The notes under the pieces are model-generated. The model did no database searches, was not told where the DNA came from, and saw only the letters and a list, made by a program, of their open reading frames with translations. A program made the translations under genes and the position numbers. Of a stretch of DNA of 64,000 nt, positions 17,546 to 24,888 are shown piece by piece (within the stretch, counting starts at the first letter, position 1; every line of letters begins with the position of its first letter). The DNA is from Streptomyces nigra (GTDB lineage Bacteria; Actinomycetota; Actinomycetes; Streptomycetales; Streptomycetaceae), in the NCBI RefSeq assembly GCF_003074055.1, contig NZ_CP029043.1:1728501-1792500 (forward strand). The letters are read 5' to 3'.

Positions 17546-18454
17546 GTGGTGCTGGTGGTGTCGGAGGAAGTACGGGACGCGGTCGACGCGCGTCGCCCGG
17601 TGGTGGCCCTGGAATCCACGATCATCGCGCACGGGCTGCCCCGTCCGCGCAACCTCCATGTGGCGCTGGAACTGGAGGACGTCGTACGGCGGGAGGGCGC
17701 GGTCCCCGCGACGATCGCCGTGCTGGACGGACGGCCGCACGTCGGCCTGGACAAGCAGCAGTTGGAGCGGATCGCCAACGAGGACGGGATCCGGAAGCTG
17801 GGGCACCGGGATTTGCCGCTCGCGGTGGCGGCCGGGGCGAGCGGGGCGACGACGGTGTCGGCGACCGCCCAGCTGGCGGCCCTCGCCGGGGTCCGGGTGT
17901 TCGCGACGGGCGGCCTGGGCGGGGTGCACCGGGAGTGGACGGTCACGCAGGACGAGTCGGCCGACCTGGGGCTGCTGGCGCGGACCCGCGTCACGGTGGT
18001 GTGCGCGGGCGTGAAGTCGATCCTGGACGTCCCCGCCACGCTGCAGCGACTGGAGACCCTGGGGATCGCGGTGGCCGGCTACGGAACCGACCGCTTTCCC
18101 GGCTTCTATCTGTCCGACTCGGGGCACCCCGTGGACTGGACCCTGCGCTCGCCCCGGGAGGTGGCCGAGGTGATGCGCGCGCAGGACAGCCTCGACGGGC
18201 CCGCGTCGGCGCTGATCGTCGCCAACCCGGTGCCGGAGGAGGAGCAGCTCGCTCCGGAGCTGCACGCGCGTGTGCTCGCCGACGCGCTGCACGCGTGCGA
18301 GGAGCGCGGGGTGACCGGCCAGGCCGTCACCCCGTTCCTGCTGGACTACCTGGTACGGCACACCGACGGCGCCTCCCTGAGCGCCAATCTGGCGGCGGTG
18401 CGCGGCAACGTACGGCTGGCGGGCCGGATCGCGGCGGCCTGGACCGGGGTGTGA
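17546..18454 (+). CDS. psuG: pseudouridine-5'-phosphate glycosidase
   Basis: Cleaves pseudouridine 5'-phosphate to uracil and ribose 5-phosphate. The 302-residue product carries the family blocks ALESTIIAHGLPRP, GATTVSATAQLAA with FATGGLGGVHR (manganese and phosphate site), CAGVKSILDVPATLQRLETLG and GYGTDRFPGFY, plus the C-terminal NPVPEEEQ and TPFLLDYL. The start is the GTG at 17546 with AGGAGG seven bases upstream. The stop overlaps the psuK start as GTGA, so the two are translationally coupled. Together they make the complete catabolic route for pseudouridine from RNA turnover. Confidence 0.95.
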   Translation: MVLVVSEEVRDAVDARRPVVALESTIIAHGLPRPRNLHVALELEDVVRREGAVPATIAVLDGRPHVGLDKQQLERIANEDGIRKLGHRDLPLAVAAGASGATTVSATAQLAALAGVRVFATGGLGGVHREWTVTQDESADLGLLARTRVTVVCAGVKSILDVPATLQRLETLGIAVAGYGTDRFPGFYLSDSGHPVDWTLRSPREVAEVMRAQDSLDGPASALIVANPVPEEEQLAPELHARVLADALHACEERGVTGQAVTPFLLDYLVRHTDGASLSANLAAVRGNVRLAGRIAAAWTGV

Positions 18455-19371
18455 GCGTCCCGGGGTCCTCCCCTGGCGCCCTGCTGGTCGTCGGGGACGT
18501 GGTGACGGACGTGATCGCCCGCCATCACGGGCCGCTCGCCTCCGGCACGGACACGGCGGCGGCCATCCGGACGGTACCGGGCGGCGCGGGCGCCAACGTG
18601 GCCTGCTGGGCGGCGTACCGGGGCTGTGCCGACGTACGGCTGCTGGGCCGGGTCGGAGTGGACGCCTCGGCCTGGCACGAGCGGGAGCTGACGGCCGGCG
18701 GGGTACGGCCGCTGCTCGTCGTCGACCCGAAGGCGCCGACCGGGACGGTGATCTGCCTGGTCGACGGCGGTGCCGCCGCCGAGCGGACGTTCCTCACGGA
18801 CAGCGGCGCGTCCCTGAGACTGGGACCCGAGGACTGGTCGGAGGGCCTGCTCGACGGGGTGGGTCACCTGCATCTGTCGGGGTATCTGCTGTTCTCGGAT
18901 ACGAGCCGGGCGCTGGTGGCGGCGGCTCTGCGGTCGGCACGCGCGCGAGGCGTACCGGTGAGCCTGGACCCGGCGTCGGCCGGTTTCCTGGTGCAGCTGG
19001 GCGCCGACCGGTTCCTGGAGGCGGTGGCGGGGGTGGACATCCTGCTGCCCAGCCGGGACGAGGCCCGGCTGCTCACGGGGACGGCGGACGCGGCGCGGGC
19101 GGCGGCCGAACTGAGCCGCCGGGTGCCGCTGGTGGTCGCCAAGCAGGGCGCGGACGGGGCGCTGGTGGCGCGGGACGGCGCCGTGTGCGCGTGTGTTCCG
19201 GCGGAACCGGCGGAGGCGCGGGACACGACCGGTGCGGGGGACGCCTTCACGGGCGCCTTCCTCGCCGCACTGATCACGGGCGCCGGCCCCGAGGAGGCGG
19301 CGCGGCAGGGATGCCGGGCCGGTGCCGTGGCCGTACAACAGGTGGGCGGCAGACCGCCGTCGGCGGGGTGA
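18451..19371 (+). CDS. psuK: PfkB-family kinase, probable pseudouridine kinase
   Basis: A 306-residue ribokinase-family protein: N-terminal VVGDVVTDVIARH, the substrate-binding GGAGANVACWAA, and the C-terminal anion-hole and catalytic motif DTTGAGDAFTGAF with the general-base Asp. Sequence alone says sugar kinase. The GTGA overlap with psuG makes pseudouridine kinase (pseudouridine to its 5'-phosphate) the best assignment. The start is the GTG at 18451; there is no separate ribosome-binding site, in line with coupling. An alternative would be a ribokinase that supplies psuG indirectly. Confidence 0.85.
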   Translation: MSVPGSSPGALLVVGDVVTDVIARHHGPLASGTDTAAAIRTVPGGAGANVACWAAYRGCADVRLLGRVGVDASAWHERELTAGGVRPLLVVDPKAPTGTVICLVDGGAAAERTFLTDSGASLRLGPEDWSEGLLDGVGHLHLSGYLLFSDTSRALVAAALRSARARGVPVSLDPASAGFLVQLGADRFLEAVAGVDILLPSRDEARLLTGTADAARAAAELSRRVPLVVAKQGADGALVARDGAVCACVPAEPAEARDTTGAGDAFTGAFLAALITGAGPEEAARQGCRAGAVAVQQVGGRPPSAG

Positions 19372-19387
19372 GGTCCGCGGGCGGCGG

Positions 19388-20200
19388 TCAGGCGCCGGTC
19401 TCCTCCGGCGCCTTGCGTCCCCATGCCGAGATCATCGGGGCGGTGGCCAGATCCATGCCACCGGCGGCCACATTGGCGAGGTGGCGGTCGATGTCCTCGT
19501 CGGTGGCGATGCCCTCGGTGACCAGCCGGTCCCGGATCTGCCGGACGGTGGCGGACTCCAGGGCGGCGCAGGCGGGCGAGGCGAGGGGGAAGTACGCGTC
19601 GGCCTCCACCCGCAGCAGTCCGGCCTCGCGCAGCAGACGCGGCAGCCGGCGGCCGTAGGAGAGGTCGGCGCCGCGCTCGGCGAGCAGGGTGCGGAAGCCG
19701 TTGCGCAGCCGGTTCGCGAGCTGCTGCTCCGGGCCGTGGTCCTCGGGGCAGAGCAGGGGCTGCATCGCCGGATCGGCGTCCTCGATCAGGAGGCGACCAC
19801 CGGGGCGCAACGAGTCGATCATGGACTGCAACGCCCGTTCCCGGTCCGGCACATGGACGAGGACGAGCCGGGCGTGCACCAGGTCGAAGCCCTCCTCCGG
19901 GGGTTCGTCGGCTGCGACGTCGTGCACGAGCACCTCGACCGGCGGGCGGGCGGCGGGTGCGAGCCGGGAGGTGTCGATGTCGGTGGCGACGACGCGCCCG
20001 GTGGGGCCGACCTTCTTGGCCAGCCAGGACACCACCGAGGTGCCTCCGGCGCCCACCTCCCAGCAGCGCCAGCCGGCGCCGACGCCGAGTCGTTCGAGGT
20101 GCCGGAACGTCGTGGGGTCGAAGAGTGCGGCGAAGGCGTCGAAGCGCTCGGCTGCCTCGGCCTGCCGGTTGTCGAGGAGGTATCCGTCGGTTCGCGTCAT
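19388..20200 (-). CDS. class I SAM-dependent methyltransferase
   Basis: A 270-residue Rossmann-fold methyltransferase: motif I WEVGAGGTSVVSWLA (near residues 47-61), the acidic end of strand 2 VVATDIDTSRLA, motif IV FDLVHARLVLVHVPDR and the post-motif LRPGGRLLIEDAD. The N terminus before motif I (about 45 residues) resembles small-molecule methyltransferases of the UbiE/TylF-like sort; the substrate is unknown. The start is the ATG at 20200 and the stop lies 16 bp from the convergent psuK stop. Its upstream region holds a G-rich tandem array. Confidence 0.85.
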   Translation of the reverse strand: MTRTDGYLLDNRQAEAAERFDAFAALFDPTTFRHLERLGVGAGWRCWEVGAGGTSVVSWLAKKVGPTGRVVATDIDTSRLAPAARPPVEVLVHDVAADEPPEEGFDLVHARLVLVHVPDRERALQSMIDSLRPGGRLLIEDADPAMQPLLCPEDHGPEQQLANRLRNGFRTLLAERGADLSYGRRLPRLLREAGLLRVEADAYFPLASPACAALESATVRQIRDRLVTEGIATDEDIDRHLANVAAGGMDLATAPMISAWGRKAPEETGA

Positions 20201-20585
20201 GCCCCGATCATCCCAGTTGCCGCCCTTGTCCGAAGAGGGTGACGCTCGGCCCTGCCGCCCCGAATTTCGGCTTCCCCACTCTTGGGGGACGGGGGTGCGG
20301 GACCCGTGGGGAACGGGGGTGCGAGGCGCCTGGGGAACGGGGTGCGGAACTCCGGGAACGGAGGGGGCGGGACTCCGGGAACGGAGGGGGCGGGACTCCG
20401 GGAACGGAGGGGGCGGCGCTTCGTCCACAGGCGGGAACCAAGCGGAATGTGCTGCTCCCACAGGCTTTCCCGCGTCTCACTCCCACCTGGCAGACTGACG
20501 GGCCATGACGCGGTGCACGGCGCAGCTTGTGCCGCAGCCGGCCGTTCATAAACCCGCGCAGGCAAGCCGACGCAGGGAGTTGCAG
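20201..20585. other. intergenic region between divergent methyltransferase and corA
   Basis: A 385-bp gap with no convincing gene. It is dominated by the G-rich tandem array at 20284-20426. The remainder is ordinary and must hold the two divergent promoters; I could not identify either with confidence. Confidence 0.6.
20284..20426. repeat. degenerate ~23-nt G-rich tandem array
   Basis: About six units of 22-26 nt begin GGGAACGG. The last three are near-perfect 23-mers of the form GGGAACGGAGGGGGCGGGACTCC. The plus strand carries many runs of three to five G, giving quadruplex potential. It sits upstream of both divergent genes. Confidence 0.75.
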
Positions 20586-21713
20586 ATGTCCATGGCAGGG
20601 AATCTGCGCAAGGTCACCGGCCTTTCGAAGGTCGGCGGTCTGCGCAAGGTGGCACGGCTGACTCGTCGGCGTCCGCGCGTCGATCTGAGTCACCCGGCCA
20701 GATCCCCGCTGGGCTCCTCCGTCGTGAACTGCGTGACGTACCAGGACGGCAGGCGGGTCCCGGAGAGCGACGACGTGGCCGACGCCCTGAAGCGGGTACG
20801 CAAGCGCGGCGGCGGATTCGTCTGGCTCGGGCTGCACGAGCCCACGGCCGAGGAGTTCACGGGGATCGCGGAGCTGTTCGCCCTGCATCCGCTGGCCGTC
20901 GAGGACGCGGTCGAGGCACATCAGCGGCCCAAGCTGGAGCGATACGACGACACGCTGTTCGCCGTGTTCAAGACGGTCTGCTACGTCGAGCACGAGGAGC
21001 TCACGGCGACCAGCGAGGTCGTGGACACGGGTGAGATCATGCTGTTCGTCGGCCATGATTTCGTGATCACGGTGCGGCACGGACGGCACGGCTCGCTCGG
21101 CCCGTTGCGCGAGGAGCTGGAGGCGAACGCCGAGCAGCTCACCCAGGGGCCGGCCGCGGTGCTCCACGCGATCGCGGACCATGTCGTGGACGACTATCTG
21201 AGCGTCATCGACTCCGTGCAGGAGGACATCGACAAGGTCGAGACGGACGTCTTCGCGGAGGACGGCGCACGGGCCGACCCGGGCCGGATATACCAGCTCA
21301 AGCGTGAACTCCTGGAACTGAAGCGGGCCGTGGTGCCGCTCAGCCGCCCTCTGGAGGAACTGGCCACCGTGCCGATCCGGGTCGTGGCCCCGGAGATACA
21401 GGCGTACTTCCGTGACGTCTCCGACCATCTGCTGCGGGCCAAGGAGCAGCTGTTCTCCTTCGACGAACTGCTGAACTCGATCCTCCAGGCGCACCTGGCC
21501 CAGGTCACCGTCGCCCAGAACGAGGACATGCGGAAGATCACGGCGTGGGCCGCGATCGTCGCCGTGCCGACCATGGTGTGCGGGGTGTACGGGATGAACT
21601 TCGAGCACATGCCGGAGCTGCGGTGGACGTTCGGCTACCCGCTCGTCCTGGCCGTCATATCCGTGGCGTGTGTGGTCCTGTACCGCGGGTTCCGTCGCAA
21701 CGGCTGGTTGTGA
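20586..21713 (+). CDS. corA: CorA family magnesium/cobalt transporter
   Basis: A 375-residue CorA channel: a basic N-terminal tail, a cytoplasmic alpha/beta domain (HPLAVEDAVEAHQRPKLERYDD), a long helix and two C-terminal membrane helices. The pore signature GMN is at residues 336-338 followed by the periplasmic loop FEHMPEL, and a basic tail RRNGWL closes it. I chose the ATG at 20586 (MSMAGNLRKV) with GGGAG six bases upstream. An in-frame ATG at 20505 would add 27 residues without family resemblance. It stands alone. Confidence 0.92.
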   Translation: MSMAGNLRKVTGLSKVGGLRKVARLTRRRPRVDLSHPARSPLGSSVVNCVTYQDGRRVPESDDVADALKRVRKRGGGFVWLGLHEPTAEEFTGIAELFALHPLAVEDAVEAHQRPKLERYDDTLFAVFKTVCYVEHEELTATSEVVDTGEIMLFVGHDFVITVRHGRHGSLGPLREELEANAEQLTQGPAAVLHAIADHVVDDYLSVIDSVQEDIDKVETDVFAEDGARADPGRIYQLKRELLELKRAVVPLSRPLEELATVPIRVVAPEIQAYFRDVSDHLLRAKEQLFSFDELLNSILQAHLAQVTVAQNEDMRKITAWAAIVAVPTMVCGVYGMNFEHMPELRWTFGYPLVLAVISVACVVLYRGFRRNGWL

Positions 21714-21825
21714 GGGAGGACGGGGATGCAGCGTCCGGGCATAGGGCGGACGGGCACCGACACGCCCCCGTCCGGCTCGGTCTGCCGGGCAGGGGCGTCC
21801 AGGAGGTGACCCCGTCGGCCGGTGG

Positions 21826-22263
21826 TCAGTGCGTCATCGTCTCGCCGCTCCGGGAGTAGACGCTCTCGGCCCAGTGACCGACGTCGCTCTCCGGCAGGTT
21901 CCGGGCGAGGTCGGCCTCGCTGATCATGCCGACGAGGCGCTTGTCCTCGATGACCGGGAGCCGGCGGATCTGGTGATCCGTCATCTCGCGGAGAACATCG
22001 CTGATGTCGGCGTCCGCCTCGATCCAGCGGGGGGTCCCCTGGGCCATCTCGCCTGCGGTGACCTTGCTCGGGTCGTGCCCCATGGCCACGCAGCCGACGA
22101 CGATGTCGCGGTCGGTGAGGATTCCGCAGAGCCGTTCGTTCTGGTCGCTGATGGGCAGGGCTCCGACGCCCAGGTCGCGCATCAGCTGGGCGGCCCGGTC
22201 CAGGGTCTCGTGGGCCGGGATCCACTGGGCGCCGCGGTGCATGATGTCTCCGGCAGTGGTCAT
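21826..22263 (-). CDS. tandem CBS-domain protein
   Basis: A 145-residue protein made of two CBS domains (residues ~8-62 and ~73-128), shown by LMRDLGVGALPISDQNERLCGILTDRDI and MTDHQIRRLPVIEDKRLVGMISEADLA. Such free-standing CBS pairs bind adenine nucleotides and act as energy or redox sensors. The arrangement is like the mycobacterial hypoxic-response protein Hrp1 and its Streptomyces relatives. The start is the ATG at 22263 behind GGGAGG. It is monocistronic; partner unknown. Confidence 0.9.
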   Translation of the reverse strand: MTTAGDIMHRGAQWIPAHETLDRAAQLMRDLGVGALPISDQNERLCGILTDRDIVVGCVAMGHDPSKVTAGEMAQGTPRWIEADADISDVLREMTDHQIRRLPVIEDKRLVGMISEADLARNLPESDVGHWAESVYSRSGETMTH

Positions 22264-22484
22264 GGATTACCTCCCGTTGCCGGACGGCCGGCGCGGCGCG
22301 GGACGCACCGCTAGTCCCGGCGCAGTCAATTGTCGCCGGGGGCTGGGGCCCACGCACCTGGAGAGCGTTGGGGTCGGGGGCTGGGGTGGCGCCCGAGGGC
22401 TGACCGGCGCCGGGGGCCGGGATCTCGGGGCGGGGCAGCCGTGGTGTGGGCGGGTGCGCCCGGTCGCCCGAGCCGGCGCTCGGG

Positions 22485-23126
22485 TCAGCCGGTCCAGGCG
22501 GGGTGGCGGGGGTCGTCGGCGCGGATCAGGACGTCGGCCGTGGCGGCCGGGTCGGTCTCGCGGTCGTAGCGCTCGAAGGCCGGCAGGGTCCAGTGATCGG
22601 CCTCGGGGGTGCGGCGGCGCAGCGCGCCGGGCGAGAGGAGGACGTGGACGGTCAGATCGAAGGGGAACCAGTGCCGCAGCAGGAGGGGGCCGTGGAGCAA
22701 CAGCACACCGCCGGGCGGGAGTCGGGTGTAGTCACTGCGGGTCGCACGGTCCGTGACCGGGTCCCACAGGTCGGGCAGGACACGGCCGTCACCGCCGGGT
22801 TCGAGGGGGCCGAAGACCTCGCGCCACAGGGCGCCGGTGTCGAGCCAGCCGTCGTAGTAGGCGTCCACGTCCTCGTGCCCATACTCCAGGCGGACCGAGG
22901 CGGGCCGCAGGAAGCCCTCCGCGCCGACGGTGAGGGCGGGACGGCCTCGTACCCGCAGTGCCTCGGCGACCCGTTCGGCCAGCTCGCCCGGGCGGGCCGC
23001 CGGGGCACCGTCGAGGGCCACACGCGGCCAGGCGCCGCCGTCGGCCCGCCTCAGGTCGAGGAGCCGCTCGGCCAGAGAGTCGGCGAGCCGCTCCCAGGTG
23101 ATCGCTTCGAGTCGCACACGGCCCAT
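22485..23126 (-). CDS. uridine-kinase-like protein with degenerate P-loop
   Basis: A 213-residue protein resembling the uridine kinase/phosphoribulokinase group of P-loop kinases (strand RVALDGAPAARPGELAERVAEAL, later DYTRLPPGGVLLLHGPLLLRHWFPFDLTVHVLLSP, ending with a RYDRETDPAATADVLIRADDP substrate-end motif). The Walker A loop reads GAPAARPGE instead of GxxGxGK[ST], so the phosphate-binding lysine is missing. It may use a variant ATP site or be inactive. I chose the ATG at 23126. Upstream, the frame stays open through a GGGCAC-type hexamer repeat that would encode Val-Pro repeats. Confidence 0.68.
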   Translation of the reverse strand: MGRVRLEAITWERLADSLAERLLDLRRADGGAWPRVALDGAPAARPGELAERVAEALRVRGRPALTVGAEGFLRPASVRLEYGHEDVDAYYDGWLDTGALWREVFGPLEPGGDGRVLPDLWDPVTDRATRSDYTRLPPGGVLLLHGPLLLRHWFPFDLTVHVLLSPGALRRRTPEADHWTLPAFERYDRETDPAATADVLIRADDPRHPAWTG

Positions 23127-23180
23127 GATGCGGCAGGGGGCGGGAGCGAGTCCCGGCGCCCCTGGCGCCGGCCTGGACTC

Positions 23181-23210
23181 GGGCACGGGCACGGGCACAG
23201 GCACAGGCAC
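23181..23210. repeat. hexanucleotide repeat (GGGCAC/AGGCAC) x5
   Basis: Three GGGCAC followed by two AGGCAC units in tandem, 55 bp upstream of the kinase-like start. Probably a slippage product. Confidence 0.85.
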
Positions 23211-23275
23211 GGAAAGGCAACGTCGGAGGTGGGCGGGGGCGTTCCGCGCCGGGGAGGAGGGGGGATCACCTGAGC

Positions 23276-23980
23276 ATGTCACGCTCGGCCACATCCTCGT
23301 CACGCGCTGGTCCCCTCGTCGTGCAGCCCCTCAAGCGGAGGCACTGCGCGGAGTGCCGGACGGGGCCGCTGCGGATGCTCGTACTGGAGGACGGGACACC
23401 TCGGTGCCTCGACTGTGCCGACCTCGGGCACCTGGTGTTCCTGCCGCGCGGCGACACCGCGTTGACCACGGTCGCGGGAGGAGAGCGGACTGTCCGCGGT
23501 GGTCGTGCGGTTCAACCGGCGCAAGGGCCGGTACGAGCGGCAGGGCGTGCTGGTGGAGGAGGCGGGGCTCGCCCGGGCGGAGCAGCGCTGCCTGGCCGAC
23601 GCGGAGGCCCGGCGGCGGCGCCGGGCACGGGACGCGCGACGGCGGGAGCGGGAGGACGCGCGGTTCGCGGAGGCGTTCGCGGCGGAGATACGCCGGTTGT
23701 TCCCGGGGTGCCCTCCGGAGCGGGCGCGGGACATCGCCGGGCATGCCTCGGTGCGGGGCAGCGGGCGGGTGGGGCGCAGTGCGGCGGGGCGCGCGCTGTC
23801 CGAGGGCGCCGTCACGTCGGCGGTGGCGGCGTCGGTACGGCACCTGGACACGCCGTACGACGAGCTGCTGATGAGTGGGGTGCCGCGGCATGAGGCTCGC
23901 CGCAGGATCGGGGCGGCGGTGGAGGGGGCGCTGCGGGTGTGGCGGGGCGGGAGGGAGGGGGCGGAGGGGGAACGGGGGTT
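23276..23980 (+). pseudogene. DUF2293-domain gene interrupted by a frameshift
   Basis: The N-terminal part (23276 to about 23467) encodes a zinc-ribbon-like segment, RRHCAECRTGPLRML with TPRCLDCADLGHLVFLPRGDTALT, in one frame. From about 23469 the expected continuation (RSREESGLSAVVVRFNRR, then a long basic helix and the DUF2293 core FPGCPPERARDIAGHA ... TPYDELLMSGVPRHEARRRI) is in a different frame. The shift is at about 23468, where one or two bases appear lost or gained. No slippery heptamer is visible. The second frame has no stop until 24611, so it reads into the next gene. It could be a true pseudogene, an assembly error or, less likely, programmed frameshifting. The end given is the last point with DUF2293-like sequence before a large hairpin. 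Confidence 0.7.
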
Positions 23981-24005
23981 GGGGGAGGGGGCGGCCCCCT
24001 CCCCC
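23981..24005 (+). terminator. perfect G/C hairpin after the DUF2293 gene
   Basis: GGGGGAGGGGG (23981-23991), loop CGG, CCCCCTCCCCC (23995-24005), followed by CCC. The 11-bp arms pair perfectly. Just upstream the plus strand has several further G-runs (23941-23980). Confidence 0.6.
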
Positions 24006-24131
24006 CCCATGGACGCTCACGTATGTGATCGGGTCGCTCGGCCATGGGCACCGTATTCGCACAGGGTTTTCCTGGTGGTGACCGGAGAGGCCGGGCAGGA
24101 TCGCGGTGGGAAACGGGAGTTGACGTTGGAC

Positions 24132-24611
24132 ATGATGGACGGGCCGTACTTCGTACTCGTCGTGATCGGTGTGGTCGGGACCGGCCTGGTCGCGGGCGTC
24201 TTCTGTGCCTTCTCGACCTTCGTGATGCCCGGGCTCGCCTCGCTGCCTCCGGCGCAGGGCGTGGCCGCTATGAGGGCGATCAACAGGGCCGCACTGATGC
24301 CGGCGTTCCTGTTGCTGTTCCTGGGGTCGGCGGTGCTGTGCGCGGTGATCGCCGTGGTGACGTTCGTGCTGTGGCCGGACCGGGTGACCGTGGAGTTGTT
24401 GCTGGGCAGCGCGTTGTATCTGTTCGGTTCGTTCGGGGTGACGATGATGGCGAACGTGCCCCGGAACGAGGCGCTGGCGAAGCTGGAGCCGGGTACGCAG
24501 GAGGCGAGCGCGTACTGGCCGGCGTATGTGCGGGAGTGGTCGGCGTGGAACCATGTCCGCACGGTGGCGTCGGCGGCCGCGATGGTGTCCTACTCCCTCG
24601 CCCTCAGCTGA
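24132..24611 (+). CDS. DUF1772 (anthrone-oxygenase-like) membrane protein
   Basis: A 159-residue protein with four hydrophobic helices. Family marks are VAGVFCAFSTFVMPGLASLPPAQGVAAMRAINR near the N terminus, SFGVTMMANVPRNEALAKL, and a C-terminal WPAYVREWSAWNHVRTVAS. Some DUF1772 members oxidise anthrones to anthraquinones in polyketide pathways, but most Streptomyces copies have no known role and none is near a polyketide cluster here. The ATG at 24132 follows GGGAG by 12 bases; ATG 24135 is equally possible. The frame is continuous with the preceding DUF2293 reading frame. The stop lies in a 17-nt triplication. Confidence 0.8.
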   Translation: MMDGPYFVLVVIGVVGTGLVAGVFCAFSTFVMPGLASLPPAQGVAAMRAINRAALMPAFLLLFLGSAVLCAVIAVVTFVLWPDRVTVELLLGSALYLFGSFGVTMMANVPRNEALAKLEPGTQEASAYWPAYVREWSAWNHVRTVASAAAMVSYSLALS

Positions 24612-24657
24612 TCCACGGCTGCTGCTGATCCACAGCTGATGCTGATCCACAGCTGAT
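24607..24657. repeat. three 17-nt tandem copies spanning the DUF1772 stop
   Basis: GCTGATCCACAGCTGAT occurs twice exactly (24624-24640, 24641-24657), preceded by a diverged copy at 24607-24623 that contains the stop TGA. A period of 17 puts TGA in all three frames. Confidence 0.88.
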
Positions 24658-24697
24658 CCGCCGGATCGCCGGGATGCGCCGACGGCCCGGGAGTGCA

Positions 24698-24736
24698 CTG
24701 TGCGACGGCGCTGTGCGAAGGCGCTGTGCGAAGGCC
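24698..24736. repeat. three 13-nt tandem copies
   Basis: CTGTGCGAAGGCG-type units at 24698, 24711 and 24724 with two mismatches in total, in the DUF1772-gltD gap. No function seen. Confidence 0.85.
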
Positions 24737-24888
24737 CGCTGGGAAGGCGCTGTCGGCCATCCTGCGCGGGTGGCGGGCGGGACGTATCGTGGCCGGAAGG
24801 ATGCCGCCCGATGACGCAGGGCTCACGGATGTGTGGCCTGCGGACCTGTGACCTGCGGATGTGACGCGCGCACGCGAGGAAGACGGCC

